Origin: Polyangiaceae bacterium
GTDB lineage: Bacteria > Myxococcota_A > Polyangia > Polyangiales > Polyangiaceae
DNA length: 64,000 nucleotides
Assembly: GCA_019637295.1 (NCBI GenBank)
Contig: JAHBVX010000002.1
Coordinates: 496,001 to 560,000 of the forward strand
Direction of reading: 5' to 3'
In this document: positions 1 through 8,800 of the stretch, piece after piece
Layout: each line of letters opens with the position of its first letter
Numbering within the stretch: position 1 is the stretch's first letter
Notes under the pieces: generated by a model
Databases searched by the model: none
Told to the model about the DNA's origin: nothing
Seen by the model: the letters and a program-made list of their open reading frames with translations, nothing else
Translations under genes and position numbers: made by a program

Positions 1-114
1 GCGGTGTCCGGACACGCGGGCGACGCCGGTCCGGAAATCTGCGCGAGCGACCCGAGCTGGCCGCGAATTCGTCGGATCCTCGGCTGCGGCACGCGCTGTG
101 CATCGAGACCAGCC

Positions 115-477
115 ATGGAACAGCGCAACAGTCCGCGAACCCGAACCAGCTTGCCCGTGACCGCGCGTCGGGGCGACGTCATCCTGCAGGCTCGCTGTGT
201 GGAGCTCTCTCAGACCGGCATGCTCCTGCGTGCGCCGCGCGCCCTGCACGCGCACGCCTGGCCTTACTTGTCAGCGAAGCTGCTCCTGCCCAGCGGACCG
301 GTTACCGTACTGTGTCGCCGCGTGGGGGTGCGGGCGGACAAGGTGGCGTACGCCTTTCAGGTCCTCGACGCCGTGAGTCAGCAGCGCCTCACCGACCACC
401 TGTTCGACTGCCTGCACGCCGAGGCCCAGAAGCGCGGCCGTCGGGCGCGCGGGCCCTCCCTGCGTCGCGCCTCTTGA
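115..477 (+). CDS. PilZ-domain protein
   Basis: Small (120 aa) PilZ protein, a family that binds cyclic di-GMP and changes the activity of a partner. The N-terminus carries an arginine-rich RNSPRTR stretch, and about 35 residues on there is CVELSQTGMLL, which fits the second PilZ motif (D/NxSxxG, with E for D/N). An in-frame upstream ATG at position 4 would add 37 residues of arginine- and cysteine-containing sequence with no family resemblance, so the ATG at 115, which begins directly before the RNSPRTR motif, is preferred. The tail is basic. It stands alone with 69 bp to the next gene. The family call is fairly sure; the target is unknown. Confidence 0.7.
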   Translation: MEQRNSPRTRTSLPVTARRGDVILQARCVELSQTGMLLRAPRALHAHAWPYLSAKLLLPSGPVTVLCRRVGVRADKVAYAFQVLDAVSQQRLTDHLFDCLHAEAQKRGRRARGPSLRRAS

Positions 478-546
478 GCCCGCGGCTCGCCCCCAGCTCA
501 CGGCTCTTGCGTCGGAGGTGGTCAACCGGATATCCCTCTCGCGTCC

Positions 547-1125
547 ATGCCTCTCGCCGAAGATGAACTGATCGACACCGTGCTCGGGCTCGATACGCTG
601 AGCGAGCTCCCCCGCACGGGTTGGCTGTTGCGCGGCATCCGGCCTTGCGAGAGCATCGCGGACCACACCTGCGGCGTCGCGCTCGTCGCGATGCTGCTGA
701 CGGACCGTGTCCGCGGGGCCGGCCACGCAGTGAACGGAGAGCGCGTACTGCGGCTCGCCCTCGTGCACGACGCGCCCGAGGCACGGCTCGGGGACGTGCC
801 CATGCCGGCCAAGACTGCCGAGGCCGCGCGGGCGTTCGATGCCCTCGAGGAGCGGCTCGCCAGCGAGCTCTTGCCCGAGCCCTACCTCGAGCTGTGGCGC
901 GAGGCGGAGCGAGGAGAAACCCTCGAAGCGCGCATCGTGCGCGCCTCTGACAAGCTGCAGATGATGCTCAAGGTGCTGGCCTACGAGCGCAGCGGTCGCG
1001 GCGAGCTCGGAGAATTCTGGGCCAATCCGAAGAACTTTCGCCACATGGAGCTGCCCGAGGCGCGCGCGGTGTTCGAGCGCATCTGCCAACGCGCGGGCCG
1101 CGAAATGCCGGTCGGGGCCGGCTAG
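547..1125 (+). CDS. HD-domain phosphohydrolase (YfbR/HDDC2-like)
   Basis: 192-aa HD-superfamily metal-dependent phosphohydrolase. The metal-binding pattern is visible: ADHTCGVALVA (His), then LALVHDAPEARLGD (the HD pair), then a later Asp in RASDKLQMMLK. This order matches the HD_3 group that includes YfbR 5'-nucleotidases and human HDDC2, which remove phosphate from (deoxy)nucleoside monophosphates. Length matches the group. Substrate is inferred from the family only. It runs in the same direction as the PilZ gene but shows no overlap with it. Confidence 0.7.
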   Translation: MPLAEDELIDTVLGLDTLSELPRTGWLLRGIRPCESIADHTCGVALVAMLLTDRVRGAGHAVNGERVLRLALVHDAPEARLGDVPMPAKTAEAARAFDALEERLASELLPEPYLELWREAERGETLEARIVRASDKLQMMLKVLAYERSGRGELGEFWANPKNFRHMELPEARAVFERICQRAGREMPVGAG

Positions 1126-1229
1126 CGTCGCCTGGAGCAGCTTGGGGCGCTCCGATCGCGATCAGCGAAGGAGGCCAGAACCCACGTTACGAACCGGCGG
1201 GGCCGGCGCCGCCCGGCGTCGCTCTGGGT

Positions 1230-2090
1230 TCATCGTTCCCGCTTGCCCACGACCAGCCGTGCTCGGAGGCCGAAATGATCCGAGGGCCACACCTCGCCGT
1301 CGGGCCCTTCCGCGCTCGTGCAGAAGGCCAGCTCGGTGTGTGTGGGCTCGCCACGGAAGTAGCGGTCGGGCCCGCGCACGAAGATGTAGTCGATCCGCCT
1401 CGGCGGCTCGTGGGCTAGGGCGGCATAGTGGTTTCTGCGATCGAAGGTGTAGCCCGGCGATCCGTCGGCGCCGTACACCCAGGCGTCCGCGAAATAGACG
1501 CTGCGTCCGTCCACCACGGCGAAGCCGCGCAGAAAGCGGATCTCGTCCGAGTCTGGCTCGGCGTTGAAGTCGCCCATCAACACCGGCGGCAGCGCCTGCT
1601 CGTCGAGCGGGCAGACCGAGAAGATGGTGTCCACGATGGCTCGGACCTGATCGAGCCGGACCGCGCCGTGGTGAAGCTTCCAGTTCAGATGCGTGACGAA
1701 CACGGGCAAGGCGCCGGCGGGCGTGTCGAGCCGCGTGTAGAGCAGGGAGCGGGTCTCGCCGCTGTCCTTGCCAGGTAGCTCGAAGACGCGCTCCTCGAGC
1801 AGCGGGTGCCGCGACAGCACGGCGTTGCCGAAGAACAGGCCGCCCCCGTAGTCCGCGGCGCGCCCGAACGCGACGTGATAGCCGAGGCCCTCGGCGATCT
1901 CCCAGGCCTGGCAGGTTGCCGCACCCGGCGGCGCGCCGCCGAAGCGCAGCACCTCTTGCAGCCCCAGCACGTCTACCGCGCGCTGGGCGAGCTCGCTACG
2001 CACCAGTGCCAGCCGCTCGGCCCACGGCCCGGCCTTGTTCCAGACGTTGAGGGTGGCGACGTCGAGGGTGTCGACCATGGCTCGACTCAC
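1230..2090 (-). CDS. endonuclease/exonuclease/phosphatase family protein
   Basis: 286-aa protein of the EEP superfamily (DNase I/sphingomyelinase/inositol phosphatase fold). Visible motifs in order: ATLNVWNKAG at the N-terminus, LGLQEV (metal-binding Glu), VTHLNWKLHH (catalytic His region), LMGDFNAEPDS (Asp/Asn), RIDYIFVRG and PSDHFGLRARL (terminal Asp-His pair). All catalytic positions appear present. There is no signal peptide, so it is probably cytoplasmic. It starts with GTG at 2090, overlapping the phosphofructokinase stop by 4 bp; an ATG four codons later is an alternative. The substrate (nucleic acid, phospholipid or phosphosugar) cannot be told from sequence. Confidence 0.75.
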   Translation of the reverse strand: MSRAMVDTLDVATLNVWNKAGPWAERLALVRSELAQRAVDVLGLQEVLRFGGAPPGAATCQAWEIAEGLGYHVAFGRAADYGGGLFFGNAVLSRHPLLEERVFELPGKDSGETRSLLYTRLDTPAGALPVFVTHLNWKLHHGAVRLDQVRAIVDTIFSVCPLDEQALPPVLMGDFNAEPDSDEIRFLRGFAVVDGRSVYFADAWVYGADGSPGYTFDRRNHYAALAHEPPRRIDYIFVRGPDRYFRGEPTHTELAFCTSAEGPDGEVWPSDHFGLRARLVVGKRER

Positions 2091-3199
2091 GCCTCGTCAC
2101 CGAAGACGACGCCCAGCGAGCGCGCTGTCATCACCAGCGAGTCATCGGGACGAACGCGCTTTGGCTCCCGGGTCGCCTCGGCGATGTCCACGGCCACCAC
2201 CTCCGAGCCTCGCAGCGCGACCATCTTGCCGAACTCGCCCCGCGCGACCAGTCTCACCGCCTGCTCGCCGAAGCGTGTGCCCAAGATCCGATCGAACGTC
2301 GTCGGACTGCCGCCGCGCTGCACGTGGCCGAGCACCGTGGCTCGTAGCTCGAGTTCGATCAGCGCGCCCAGGCCCTCCGCCACCCGGGCCGCGGCGCCGA
2401 ACAGGCGCCGCATGGCGCCTGCCTCGCGATCCCCGAGGGTGCTGACGTCGCCGCCCTTCGGCTTCGCCCCCTCGGCCACCACGATGATGGAGAACGGACG
2501 CCCGTTGGCCTTGCGTTCGGCGATCTTGGCAGCCACCGGCTCGAGGCGGTACGGGATCTCGGGCAGCAAGATGGCGTCGGCGCCGCCCGCGAGCCCCGCG
2601 TGCAACGCTATGAAGCCCGCGTCGCGGCCCATGACCTCCACCAGCATGACGCGGTCGTGGCTCTCCGCCGTGTCGCGCAGCCGGTCGATCGACTCCACGG
2701 CGACGTTGACCGCAGTGTCGAAGCCAAAGGTGACGTCGGTGGCTCCCAGGTCGTTGTCGATGGTCTTCGGGACGCCGACGATGTTGGTGAGCCCGCGGCC
2801 GATCGCCTGCTGGGCGATCGCCATCGAGCCGTCCCCTCCCACGCTGATCAACGCGTCGAGGCCAACCCGCTGCCAGTTCTCGAGTATCCGATCGAAGACA
2901 TCCGTCTCGACCTTCTTGCCCTCCACCGTCTTGACGTACTTGAAGGGATCCGATCGGTTGGAGGTGCCCAGGATCGTGCCCCCCCGCGACAGGATCCCCT
3001 CGACGTGCGCCTCCGTGAGCCACACGTTGCCGTGCGGGGAGCGGTACTCGAGGTCGAGCAGCCCGTTGAAAGCGTCCTCGATCCCGAGCACCTCCCAGCC
3101 AAACTCGCGGATCGCGGTGCGCGTGACGGCACGGATGACCGGGTTGAGCCCCGGGCAGTCCCCGCCGCCGGTCATGATCCCAATGCGCTTCTTTGCCAT
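2087..3199 (-). CDS. pfkA: 6-phosphofructokinase
   Basis: 370-aa phosphofructokinase, converting fructose 6-phosphate to the 1,6-bisphosphate in glycolysis. Seen: GIMTGGGDCPGLN at the N-terminus, GGDG at 121-124, PKTIDND at 144-150, MGRDAGFIA, and LGHVQRGGSPTTFDR near the C-terminus. The Gly at 124 is typical of ATP users (PPi enzymes have Asp here), while Lys145 in PKTIDND is the residue of PPi and actinobacterial-type enzymes; this mixed signature is known in group III PFKs. A GGAGGAGTC ribosome site precedes ATG 3199. The downstream endonuclease gene overlaps its stop codon, and the ion-channel gene lies 16 bp upstream, so the three may form an operon. Confidence 0.9.
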   Translation of the reverse strand: MAKKRIGIMTGGGDCPGLNPVIRAVTRTAIREFGWEVLGIEDAFNGLLDLEYRSPHGNVWLTEAHVEGILSRGGTILGTSNRSDPFKYVKTVEGKKVETDVFDRILENWQRVGLDALISVGGDGSMAIAQQAIGRGLTNIVGVPKTIDNDLGATDVTFGFDTAVNVAVESIDRLRDTAESHDRVMLVEVMGRDAGFIALHAGLAGGADAILLPEIPYRLEPVAAKIAERKANGRPFSIIVVAEGAKPKGGDVSTLGDREAGAMRRLFGAAARVAEGLGALIELELRATVLGHVQRGGSPTTFDRILGTRFGEQAVRLVARGEFGKMVALRGSEVVAVDIAEATREPKRVRPDDSLVMTARSLGVVFGDEA

Positions 3200-3215
3200 G
3201 ACTCCTCCAGGGTCT

Positions 3216-4166
3216 TCACTCCGCGGGTGCTGGCACCGGCCGACTGGAGCCGAGCGCCGCGTCCTGGCCTTCTTGCTCGAGGCGGGCCCGCCGCGCCAAG
3301 TTCGCCATCGTGCCCTGCAGCTCCGCTAGCTGCTTCTCCAGCTTGCCGAGCTCGTCGGACAGGGTCTCGGGTGCGGCGGCGAGCCCAGCGCGCACTCGGT
3401 CCGCCTCGTGCAGGTCGTCGGCCTCCTTCTGTGCCTCGGTCATGCCGTTCATGATCACGCCGATGAATAGGTTGAGCACGACCATGGTCCCCAGCAGCAC
3501 GAAGGAGACGAAGAAGAGGGCACCGAGGATCGGGTAAGCCTGGGGATCGGTGCAGGAAGGATCACCATCGTAGCCGTAGTTGTTGCAGCCGTACATCTGG
3601 ATGTACATCAGATCCGTCCAGTCCTCGAGCGTCACGGCGCGAAACAGCGAGACGAGCGCGATCTGGAGGTTGCGGAAGTGGATCGGGTCGTTCGCCCCGA
3701 ACAGGAACACTGCGGCCACCGCGTACACGTAAAAGAGCAAGAACAAGAGCAGCGAGACGTAGGCCATGCTCGGGATGCTCTTCAGCAGCGCCGAGACCAA
3801 CAGCTGCAGCTTCGGTAATGCGCGCACGAGACGGAGCACGCGCAGCAGGCGCGCCAAGCGGAGCACCGTCACGTACTGACTACTGATGGGCAAGAACGCC
3901 GCTGCGACGATGATGAAGTCGAACACGTTCCAGTTGTCGCTGAAGAAGCGCCACGGCTTGTTCCCTTCCGCGCCGACCTTCACCAGGATCTCCACGACGA
4001 AGATGCCGAGCACGATCTTGTCGAGCGTGTGGAGCGTGTCGCCGTACTGTGCGACGAGCCCGGGGTAAGTCTCGACCCCCACGAGCACACCCGCGAAGAT
4101 GATTACCCAGGTGACGAAGTTCTGAAACCGCTTCGATTCCGCGATGGTCCGCAAGTATTCCGCCAT
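3216..4166 (-). CDS. voltage-gated cation channel, NaChBac/Nav type
   Basis: 316-aa single-domain (one repeat, tetramer-forming) voltage-gated channel. Six membrane segments are visible: S1 about 16-36, S2 46-64, S3 77-93, S4 about 100-116 with Arg every third residue (103, 106, 109, 112, 115), S5 about 132-156 and S6 about 212-240. The selectivity filter reads TLEDWTD at 179-185, intermediate between sodium-type TLESW and calcium-type TLDDW. A long loop after the filter has two cysteines (194 and 205) that could form a disulfide. The C-terminus (about 265-297) is a predicted coiled coil, as in NaChBac-type channels. ATG 4166 has a good GGGAG site upstream. The transported ion is not certain. 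Confidence 0.88.
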   Translation of the reverse strand: MAEYLRTIAESKRFQNFVTWVIIFAGVLVGVETYPGLVAQYGDTLHTLDKIVLGIFVVEILVKVGAEGNKPWRFFSDNWNVFDFIIVAAAFLPISSQYVTVLRLARLLRVLRLVRALPKLQLLVSALLKSIPSMAYVSLLLFLLFYVYAVAAVFLFGANDPIHFRNLQIALVSLFRAVTLEDWTDLMYIQMYGCNNYGYDGDPSCTDPQAYPILGALFFVSFVLLGTMVVLNLFIGVIMNGMTEAQKEADDLHEADRVRAGLAAAPETLSDELGKLEKQLAELQGTMANLARRARLEQEGQDAALGSSRPVPAPAE

Positions 4167-4293
4167 GAGACTCCCTCGTGAGCAGGCAGGACTGGAGGCG
4201 CGCCCACGCTAGCGCGCCCCGGTGGGGTTCGGGGAGGGGGTATGCGGGGTCGAGCGACGGGTGGAGGCGCCTTGACTCGAGGCGTGGGCTGTT

Positions 4294-4312
4294 GTCAGGT
4301 CTCGGACCTGAC
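4294..4312. promoter_or_regulatory. perfect palindrome abutting a start codon
   Basis: GTCAGGTC-TCG-GACCTGAC: two perfect 8-bp arms with a 3-nt centre, ending on the base directly before ATG 4313 of the PHA-system gene. It occupies the place where a ribosome-binding site should be. It could be a repressor operator (dyad of protein-binding size) or an RNA hairpin that controls translation. No regulator gene for it is recognised in the window. Confidence 0.55.
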
Positions 4313-4624
4313 ATGAAGCACACGGTCACTCACGGGCTCGGCAAGGACAAGGCCAAAGAAGTCGCGCAGAAGGCGTTCGCCTCGTACCAAGAGCGGTACG
4401 AGAAGTACCATCCGAAGGCCAACTGGGTGCGTGACGACAAGGCGGAGATCTCGTTCTCGGTCAAGGGGATGAGCCTCAAAGGCAGCCTCGAGGTGGACGA
4501 ACGGGACATCGCGATGGAGCTGGACGTGCCGTTCGTGCTGCGGCCGTTCAAGGGCAAGGCCCTGGGCGTGATCGAAGAAGAGATCCAGAAGTGGATCGTC
4601 AAGGCGAAGAACGGCGAGCTGTGA
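4313..4624 (+). CDS. polyhydroxyalkanoic acid system family protein
   Basis: 103-aa protein resembling the PHA granule-associated family (PF09650): MKHTVTHGLGKDKAKEVAQK at the start, a middle FSVKGMSLKGSLEVDE, and DVPFVLRPFKGKALGVIEEE near the end. Members are small, charged, often encoded near polyester-storage genes, though no PHA synthase is in this window. The start is placed at 4313 because the family homology begins there; an open frame extends upstream to 4178 but crosses the palindrome and has no family resemblance. It converges with the amidase gene, only 14 bp apart, leaving little room for a terminator. Confidence 0.72.
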   Translation: MKHTVTHGLGKDKAKEVAQKAFASYQERYEKYHPKANWVRDDKAEISFSVKGMSLKGSLEVDERDIAMELDVPFVLRPFKGKALGVIEEEIQKWIVKAKNGEL

Positions 4625-4638
4625 ACGGACGCGTCCGC

Positions 4639-6306
4639 TCAGAACAGCTCCGCCGTCACGGGTGGGCGTTCGGAACGAGCGGCGCCGACTCGTTCTAGGT
4701 GAGCGAGCGCGGAGAGCACGCAGCCTTCGTCCCAGGCGTCGCCGAGCAGCTGCAGCCCCACGGGTAGGCCGTTTCGGTCTCGACCCACGGGGGCGGTGCC
4801 CGCTGGACACCCGGTCAGGTTGCCCAGGAACGCGAAGCGACAGGCAGCGTCGAGCGCGGGCGGGTCGACGAAGCCGCCGGTCGCTTCGGCGTCGGAGATG
4901 GGCGGCGCGCCGAGCGCGGTGGTCGGAAGCGCGATGAGATCGACGTTGGCGAGCACGGCCGCCACCTGGCCTCTGAGCGTTGCCCGCAAGCGCTGTGCGT
5001 CGAGATAGTCGTCTGCTCGGAACGTCTCGAGGTTGGCCAGGAGCATTTGTAGATCCAACCCCAGCTCATCCATCCGACTCACGCGCTCGTAGAGCATGCC
5101 GGCGAGGGTCTCGAGCCCGATGGTCAGATACCCGATGGCAGCAGCGTGAGCGGCGAGCGGCAGCTCTATGGGTACGAGCACCGCACCCTCTCGCTCCAGG
5201 GCCTCGAGGGCGCGCCGAGCCGGCGCGGCGACATCGTCGCTCGCCGCTGCCCACTCGGAGTCGGCGACTCCGATCCGTAGACCCGCCACTCCCGCGCCGA
5301 GCGCGCTCACCAGCTCGCCTGGCTCGAGCGCGGGCCCGGCGCTGGTCGCGTCGTCCGCGTCGAACCCGGCCGTCGCGTCGAGGAACAACGCGAGGTCCTC
5401 CACTGACGCGCCGATGGGCCCGAGGTGCACGACGCTGCTCCCCGAGTGGAGCCCGTGTCCGGACACGGGCACGCGGCCGAAGGTGGGCTTGAGCCCGAAC
5501 ACGCCGCAGTAGCAGGCGGGGATTCGGATCGAACCGCCCCCGTCCGCACCGAGCGCGACCGGGACCACGCCCGTGGCCACGGCCACGCCGCTGCCGCTCG
5601 AGCTGCCGCCCGGAAGGTGACCGGTGTGGTGGGGGTTGCGCGGCATCGTGCGATGCACATTGCCGCCCAAGGGGCTCATGCCGTACTCGGTCATCGCGGT
5701 GGTGCCGAGGATCACCGCGCCAGCCGCACGCAGGCGAGCCACCGCCACCGAGTCCCCGTCTGCGGGTGTCGACGGCATCCACCCACTGCCCACGCGACAG
5801 GGTAGACCACGGACCCTGACCTCCTCCTTGATCGCGACCACCACGCCGTCGAGCGGGCCGAGCGGCGCGCCGTGGGCGAGGCGCTTCGTGGCGTGCCGGG
5901 AGGCTTCGAGGGCGCCCTCGTCGTCGTAGTCCAAGAGCGGTCCCATGCTCGGTGAGCGAGACGCCAGGTGGCGAGCCGCGGCCAGCGCCCGCTCGGTCAA
6001 CTCCTCCGGAGTGAACACACGTGCCGCGTAGGCTCGAGCGAGGCTCCGGGCAGTGACCGCGCTGCCCTCCGGGTCCCATGGCGCGAGGTTGGCGCCCGGG
6101 CGTCGATGCTCGGCCCGCGCTCGGATCGGCGCGAAGCTACTGGGGAGCGCCGACCTCGAGTCGTGAGGCAGCTCGCGCAGGGCGTCGATTCCCAGCTGAT
6201 GACGGAGCAGTCGCGCCACCACGTGTCGGGTTGGGGTCTTGCGCACCGCGGTCACGAGCGCCTTGAGCAGCGGACCCGAGATGCGACCGGCAGGCAGATC
6301 GATCAT
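4639..6306 (-). CDS. amidase signature family hydrolase
   Basis: 555-aa amidase, hydrolysing an amide bond by a Ser-cisSer-Lys triad. The triad is visible: Lys160 in VVAIKEEV, the serine cluster GGSSSGSG at 233-240, and Ser259 in ADGGGSIRIPA. The family is normally 450-500 aa; the extra length is an N-terminal stretch of about 80 residues of unknown role. No signal peptide is evident, so it is probably cytoplasmic. The substrate cannot be inferred: GatA, 6-aminohexanoate and fatty-amide relatives share these motifs, but no GatB/GatC is nearby. Confidence 0.88.
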   Translation of the reverse strand: MIDLPAGRISGPLLKALVTAVRKTPTRHVVARLLRHQLGIDALRELPHDSRSALPSSFAPIRARAEHRRPGANLAPWDPEGSAVTARSLARAYAARVFTPEELTERALAAARHLASRSPSMGPLLDYDDEGALEASRHATKRLAHGAPLGPLDGVVVAIKEEVRVRGLPCRVGSGWMPSTPADGDSVAVARLRAAGAVILGTTAMTEYGMSPLGGNVHRTMPRNPHHTGHLPGGSSSGSGVAVATGVVPVALGADGGGSIRIPACYCGVFGLKPTFGRVPVSGHGLHSGSSVVHLGPIGASVEDLALFLDATAGFDADDATSAGPALEPGELVSALGAGVAGLRIGVADSEWAAASDDVAAPARRALEALEREGAVLVPIELPLAAHAAAIGYLTIGLETLAGMLYERVSRMDELGLDLQMLLANLETFRADDYLDAQRLRATLRGQVAAVLANVDLIALPTTALGAPPISDAEATGGFVDPPALDAACRFAFLGNLTGCPAGTAPVGRDRNGLPVGLQLLGDAWDEGCVLSALAHLERVGAARSERPPVTAELF

Positions 6307-6415
6307 GGCGTCCGAGCTTAGGGCCGGGCCGCGACTTTCGAAAGCGAATCCCGTGCAGCTCGCCGCTCGCGGGCAGGCTCCGCGGCGTGAACCGGGTCAA
6401 TTCTCCGACAGCTCT

Positions 6416-8509
6416 TCAGCGGTTACGCTCATCCAGTCGCCGCAGCCCCTCGAGCACCAACATGTCCGCGTTGAGCTGGATGGTCGACTCGGTCGGCTTG
6501 AAGCTAGGATCGAGCGAGAAGCTGCCCTCGATGAAGCCCAAAAGCTCGTAGAAGGCCTCTTCGCCGGACTTGTCCCCTTGGATGGCGTGGACGATGCGCC
6601 CGTCTTGAAAATGCACCTCGCCCTCGTGTCCTTGGGACTTGACCCGCAAGCGCCCGCTCTTGCGGCCGTGATGAAGGATCTGCGTCAAGTCGGGCAGGGC
6701 CATGTCGCTCAGAGAGCCCGCTACCCCCGCGCTCACCTCCGCGCGCGGAGCCGTCTGCCCCATGCGCCGGAGCTTGCCCGCGAGCACGTCACCGCTGGTG
6801 GGCTTGACCACGTAGTCCTGCGCGCCGAGGGCAAACCCGCGGTCGACGGCGGCTGCGTCGCTCTGGCGCGCGACGAACACGAACGGGAGCTCGCGAGTCA
6901 GCTCCTCGCGCTTGAGCTTGGCGAGCAGCTCGAAGCCATCGAAAGGTTCGAGCTCCACTTCCGACAACACGAAGCGGACGTTGCCCTGCTGCGCCACGCG
7001 CAGCGCCTGGTCCGCCGTGCGAGCCACCTTCACCTCGAAACCCTGCGCCACCAGCCGAAGCTCGAGGATGGTAGCTTCCTCGGCGTCTGGCTCCACGACC
7101 AGCACCAGCGGCTTGTCGTCGGTGAGCTTGCGTCGCAGATCTTCGCCCACCACGAGTTGAGTCAGGAGTTCGACCAGATCCGGATCGAAGATCTTGGCGG
7201 AGAACTGCGACAGCACCTCGTGGGCTTCGTCGTGCGAGAGCTCCTTGCGATAGGGATTGCGTGGGTTCAGCGTCAGATCCGAGTAGGTGTCACACAGCGC
7301 CAGGATGCGGCCGCCGAGCGGGATGCTCTTGCCCTGGATCCGCCCGGGAAACCCCTGTCCGTCGAAACGCTCGTACATCGCCGCGACCGCGCTGGTGGCC
7401 TCGATGGGCAAGTCGACGCCTTCCACCAGGCGCCCGGGCGTGTATACGAGCTTCTGCGCGGCGTTGCGGTGAGGCGCGTACTGCGCGACGTTGAGCGCCG
7501 TCAGGTGATAGGAGACGGGCTTGCCGAGGTCGTGCAGGTTGGCTGCCATCGCGGCGTAGGTCGCTTCGGTCTCCCCAAGCCCCATGCGCTGCACCATCAG
7601 GCTGCTGAGCCGGGCGACGGAGGAGGAGTGCCCGCGGAACTCATCGCGCGAGTTCTCGGACAGACTCACGAGCACGTTGAGCAACTCCGCGAGATCTCGC
7701 ACCCGGCGCTCGACGTTGATGCTGCGGGGTGGTTCCTCCACCGGAGCCGCCGGGGGCGGCTTGACCGGCGTGGCGGCGGCGCGAGCCTCGGGCCTCGGAG
7801 CCAGCAGTGGATCCGAGTCGAGCTCGCGCGGACCGGCGAAGCCCTCGCCTCGGCCCGGCACCGGAGCGGGCGGGGGCGGCGCCGCCGGCGGCGGCGGCGC
7901 GACCGGGATCGGCGTCAGGAAGTAGTCCTCCGCGGTCTTGCGCGTCCCCGGTTTGCGCGTCTGGAGGCCAGCCTCTCCGAGCACCTGCCGCTCATACAGC
8001 TCCTGAGTGCTCTGCAGTTGCGTGAAGGTGTCGGTAGCGATGGCGGCGAAGGCTTGGATCTCGCCTCGGTACCACTTCGCAACCGCTGCGTTCACGGCGG
8101 CCGGACGCGCCACGTAGGCCTTGAGGTTCTTTACGCCCGTCGCGATCTGCAGCTGCTTGACGTACTCGGGATCGCCCGCATCAGGGGAGACGACCGAGAG
8201 CGTGTCGGAGTCTCTCTCCCAGCGCACGGGGAAGACGAGCAGCTTCTCTGCGGTGCGCTCGGTTATCATCCGCAACGTGTCGCGGGGCACCTCCAGCCGT
8301 GACAACTTGGCCGTCGACACGAAGTGTGTCCGACAGCGCTCGGCCACGAAGCGCAGCAGCCGCGCCTCGTCGATGGCGCCGGTGCGGAGCAGAGCCTCCT
8401 CCATGCGCTCGTTGTAGAGCTGCATGGCTTGCTGCGCGGTTCGGAGCTGTTGTTCGGTGATGATGGACTCGGCGCACAGCCGCTCGCCAGTCCAGGTCGG
8501 AGACCACAT
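6416..8509 (-). CDS. MshEN / HD-GYP-like / receiver / DUF4388 regulator
   Basis: 697-aa cytoplasmic multidomain signalling protein. Order: N-terminal MshEN/GspE_N-like domain (about 5-130, GERLCAESIITEQQL); a Pro/Ala-rich linker (about 190-250); an HD-GYP-like domain (about 270-440, with ANLHDLGKPVSY and ERFDGQGFPG, Phe replacing Tyr of GYP); a receiver domain (about 470-590); and a C-terminal DUF4388/PATAN domain (GRKSGRLRVKS). MshEN domains can bind c-di-GMP and HD-GYP domains can degrade it, so a role in that network is inferred. The receiver appears to have Glu (in LSEVELEP) where the phosphoacceptor Asp belongs. The ATG at 8509 was chosen because the MshEN homology starts there; a GTG at 8569 would add 20 residues. 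Confidence 0.8.
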   Translation of the reverse strand: MWSPTWTGERLCAESIITEQQLRTAQQAMQLYNERMEEALLRTGAIDEARLLRFVAERCRTHFVSTAKLSRLEVPRDTLRMITERTAEKLLVFPVRWERDSDTLSVVSPDAGDPEYVKQLQIATGVKNLKAYVARPAAVNAAVAKWYRGEIQAFAAIATDTFTQLQSTQELYERQVLGEAGLQTRKPGTRKTAEDYFLTPIPVAPPPPAAPPPPAPVPGRGEGFAGPRELDSDPLLAPRPEARAAATPVKPPPAAPVEEPPRSINVERRVRDLAELLNVLVSLSENSRDEFRGHSSSVARLSSLMVQRMGLGETEATYAAMAANLHDLGKPVSYHLTALNVAQYAPHRNAAQKLVYTPGRLVEGVDLPIEATSAVAAMYERFDGQGFPGRIQGKSIPLGGRILALCDTYSDLTLNPRNPYRKELSHDEAHEVLSQFSAKIFDPDLVELLTQLVVGEDLRRKLTDDKPLVLVVEPDAEEATILELRLVAQGFEVKVARTADQALRVAQQGNVRFVLSEVELEPFDGFELLAKLKREELTRELPFVFVARQSDAAAVDRGFALGAQDYVVKPTSGDVLAGKLRRMGQTAPRAEVSAGVAGSLSDMALPDLTQILHHGRKSGRLRVKSQGHEGEVHFQDGRIVHAIQGDKSGEEAFYELLGFIEGSFSLDPSFKPTESTIQLNADMLVLEGLRRLDERNR

Positions 8510-8800
8510 CGAGATTCGAATTTTTTCAGGATGAGCGCAGATCGTCAATGGCGGCCGCGAGGAAGCCACCGGCTGAGGCCAACCCGCGACCCTGCGGTCA
8601 GGGCCCTGACGCGGCCATCCCCCCGCGGCGGGTCAGAAACTTGACTAGGTCCGCGCGACGCTGGCATAGCAAAAGGCGCGAAGAATGCGCCTGCGACCCG
8701 GCAACACGGCCGGACGGGCGGGACTTGTGGCGAGACCCGGCCGCGGTTGGCCCAACCGTTGCACCACTAGTCGTGTCGAAAGACGCGCCAGGAGACGACC

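Noticed and set aside
1806-3329. 507-codon plus-strand frame over phosphofructokinase
   Set aside because: Antisense shadow; Ser/Arg-rich without domains.
6239-8302. 687-codon plus-strand frame
   Set aside because: Opposite strand of the regulator gene; no motif and typical shadow composition.
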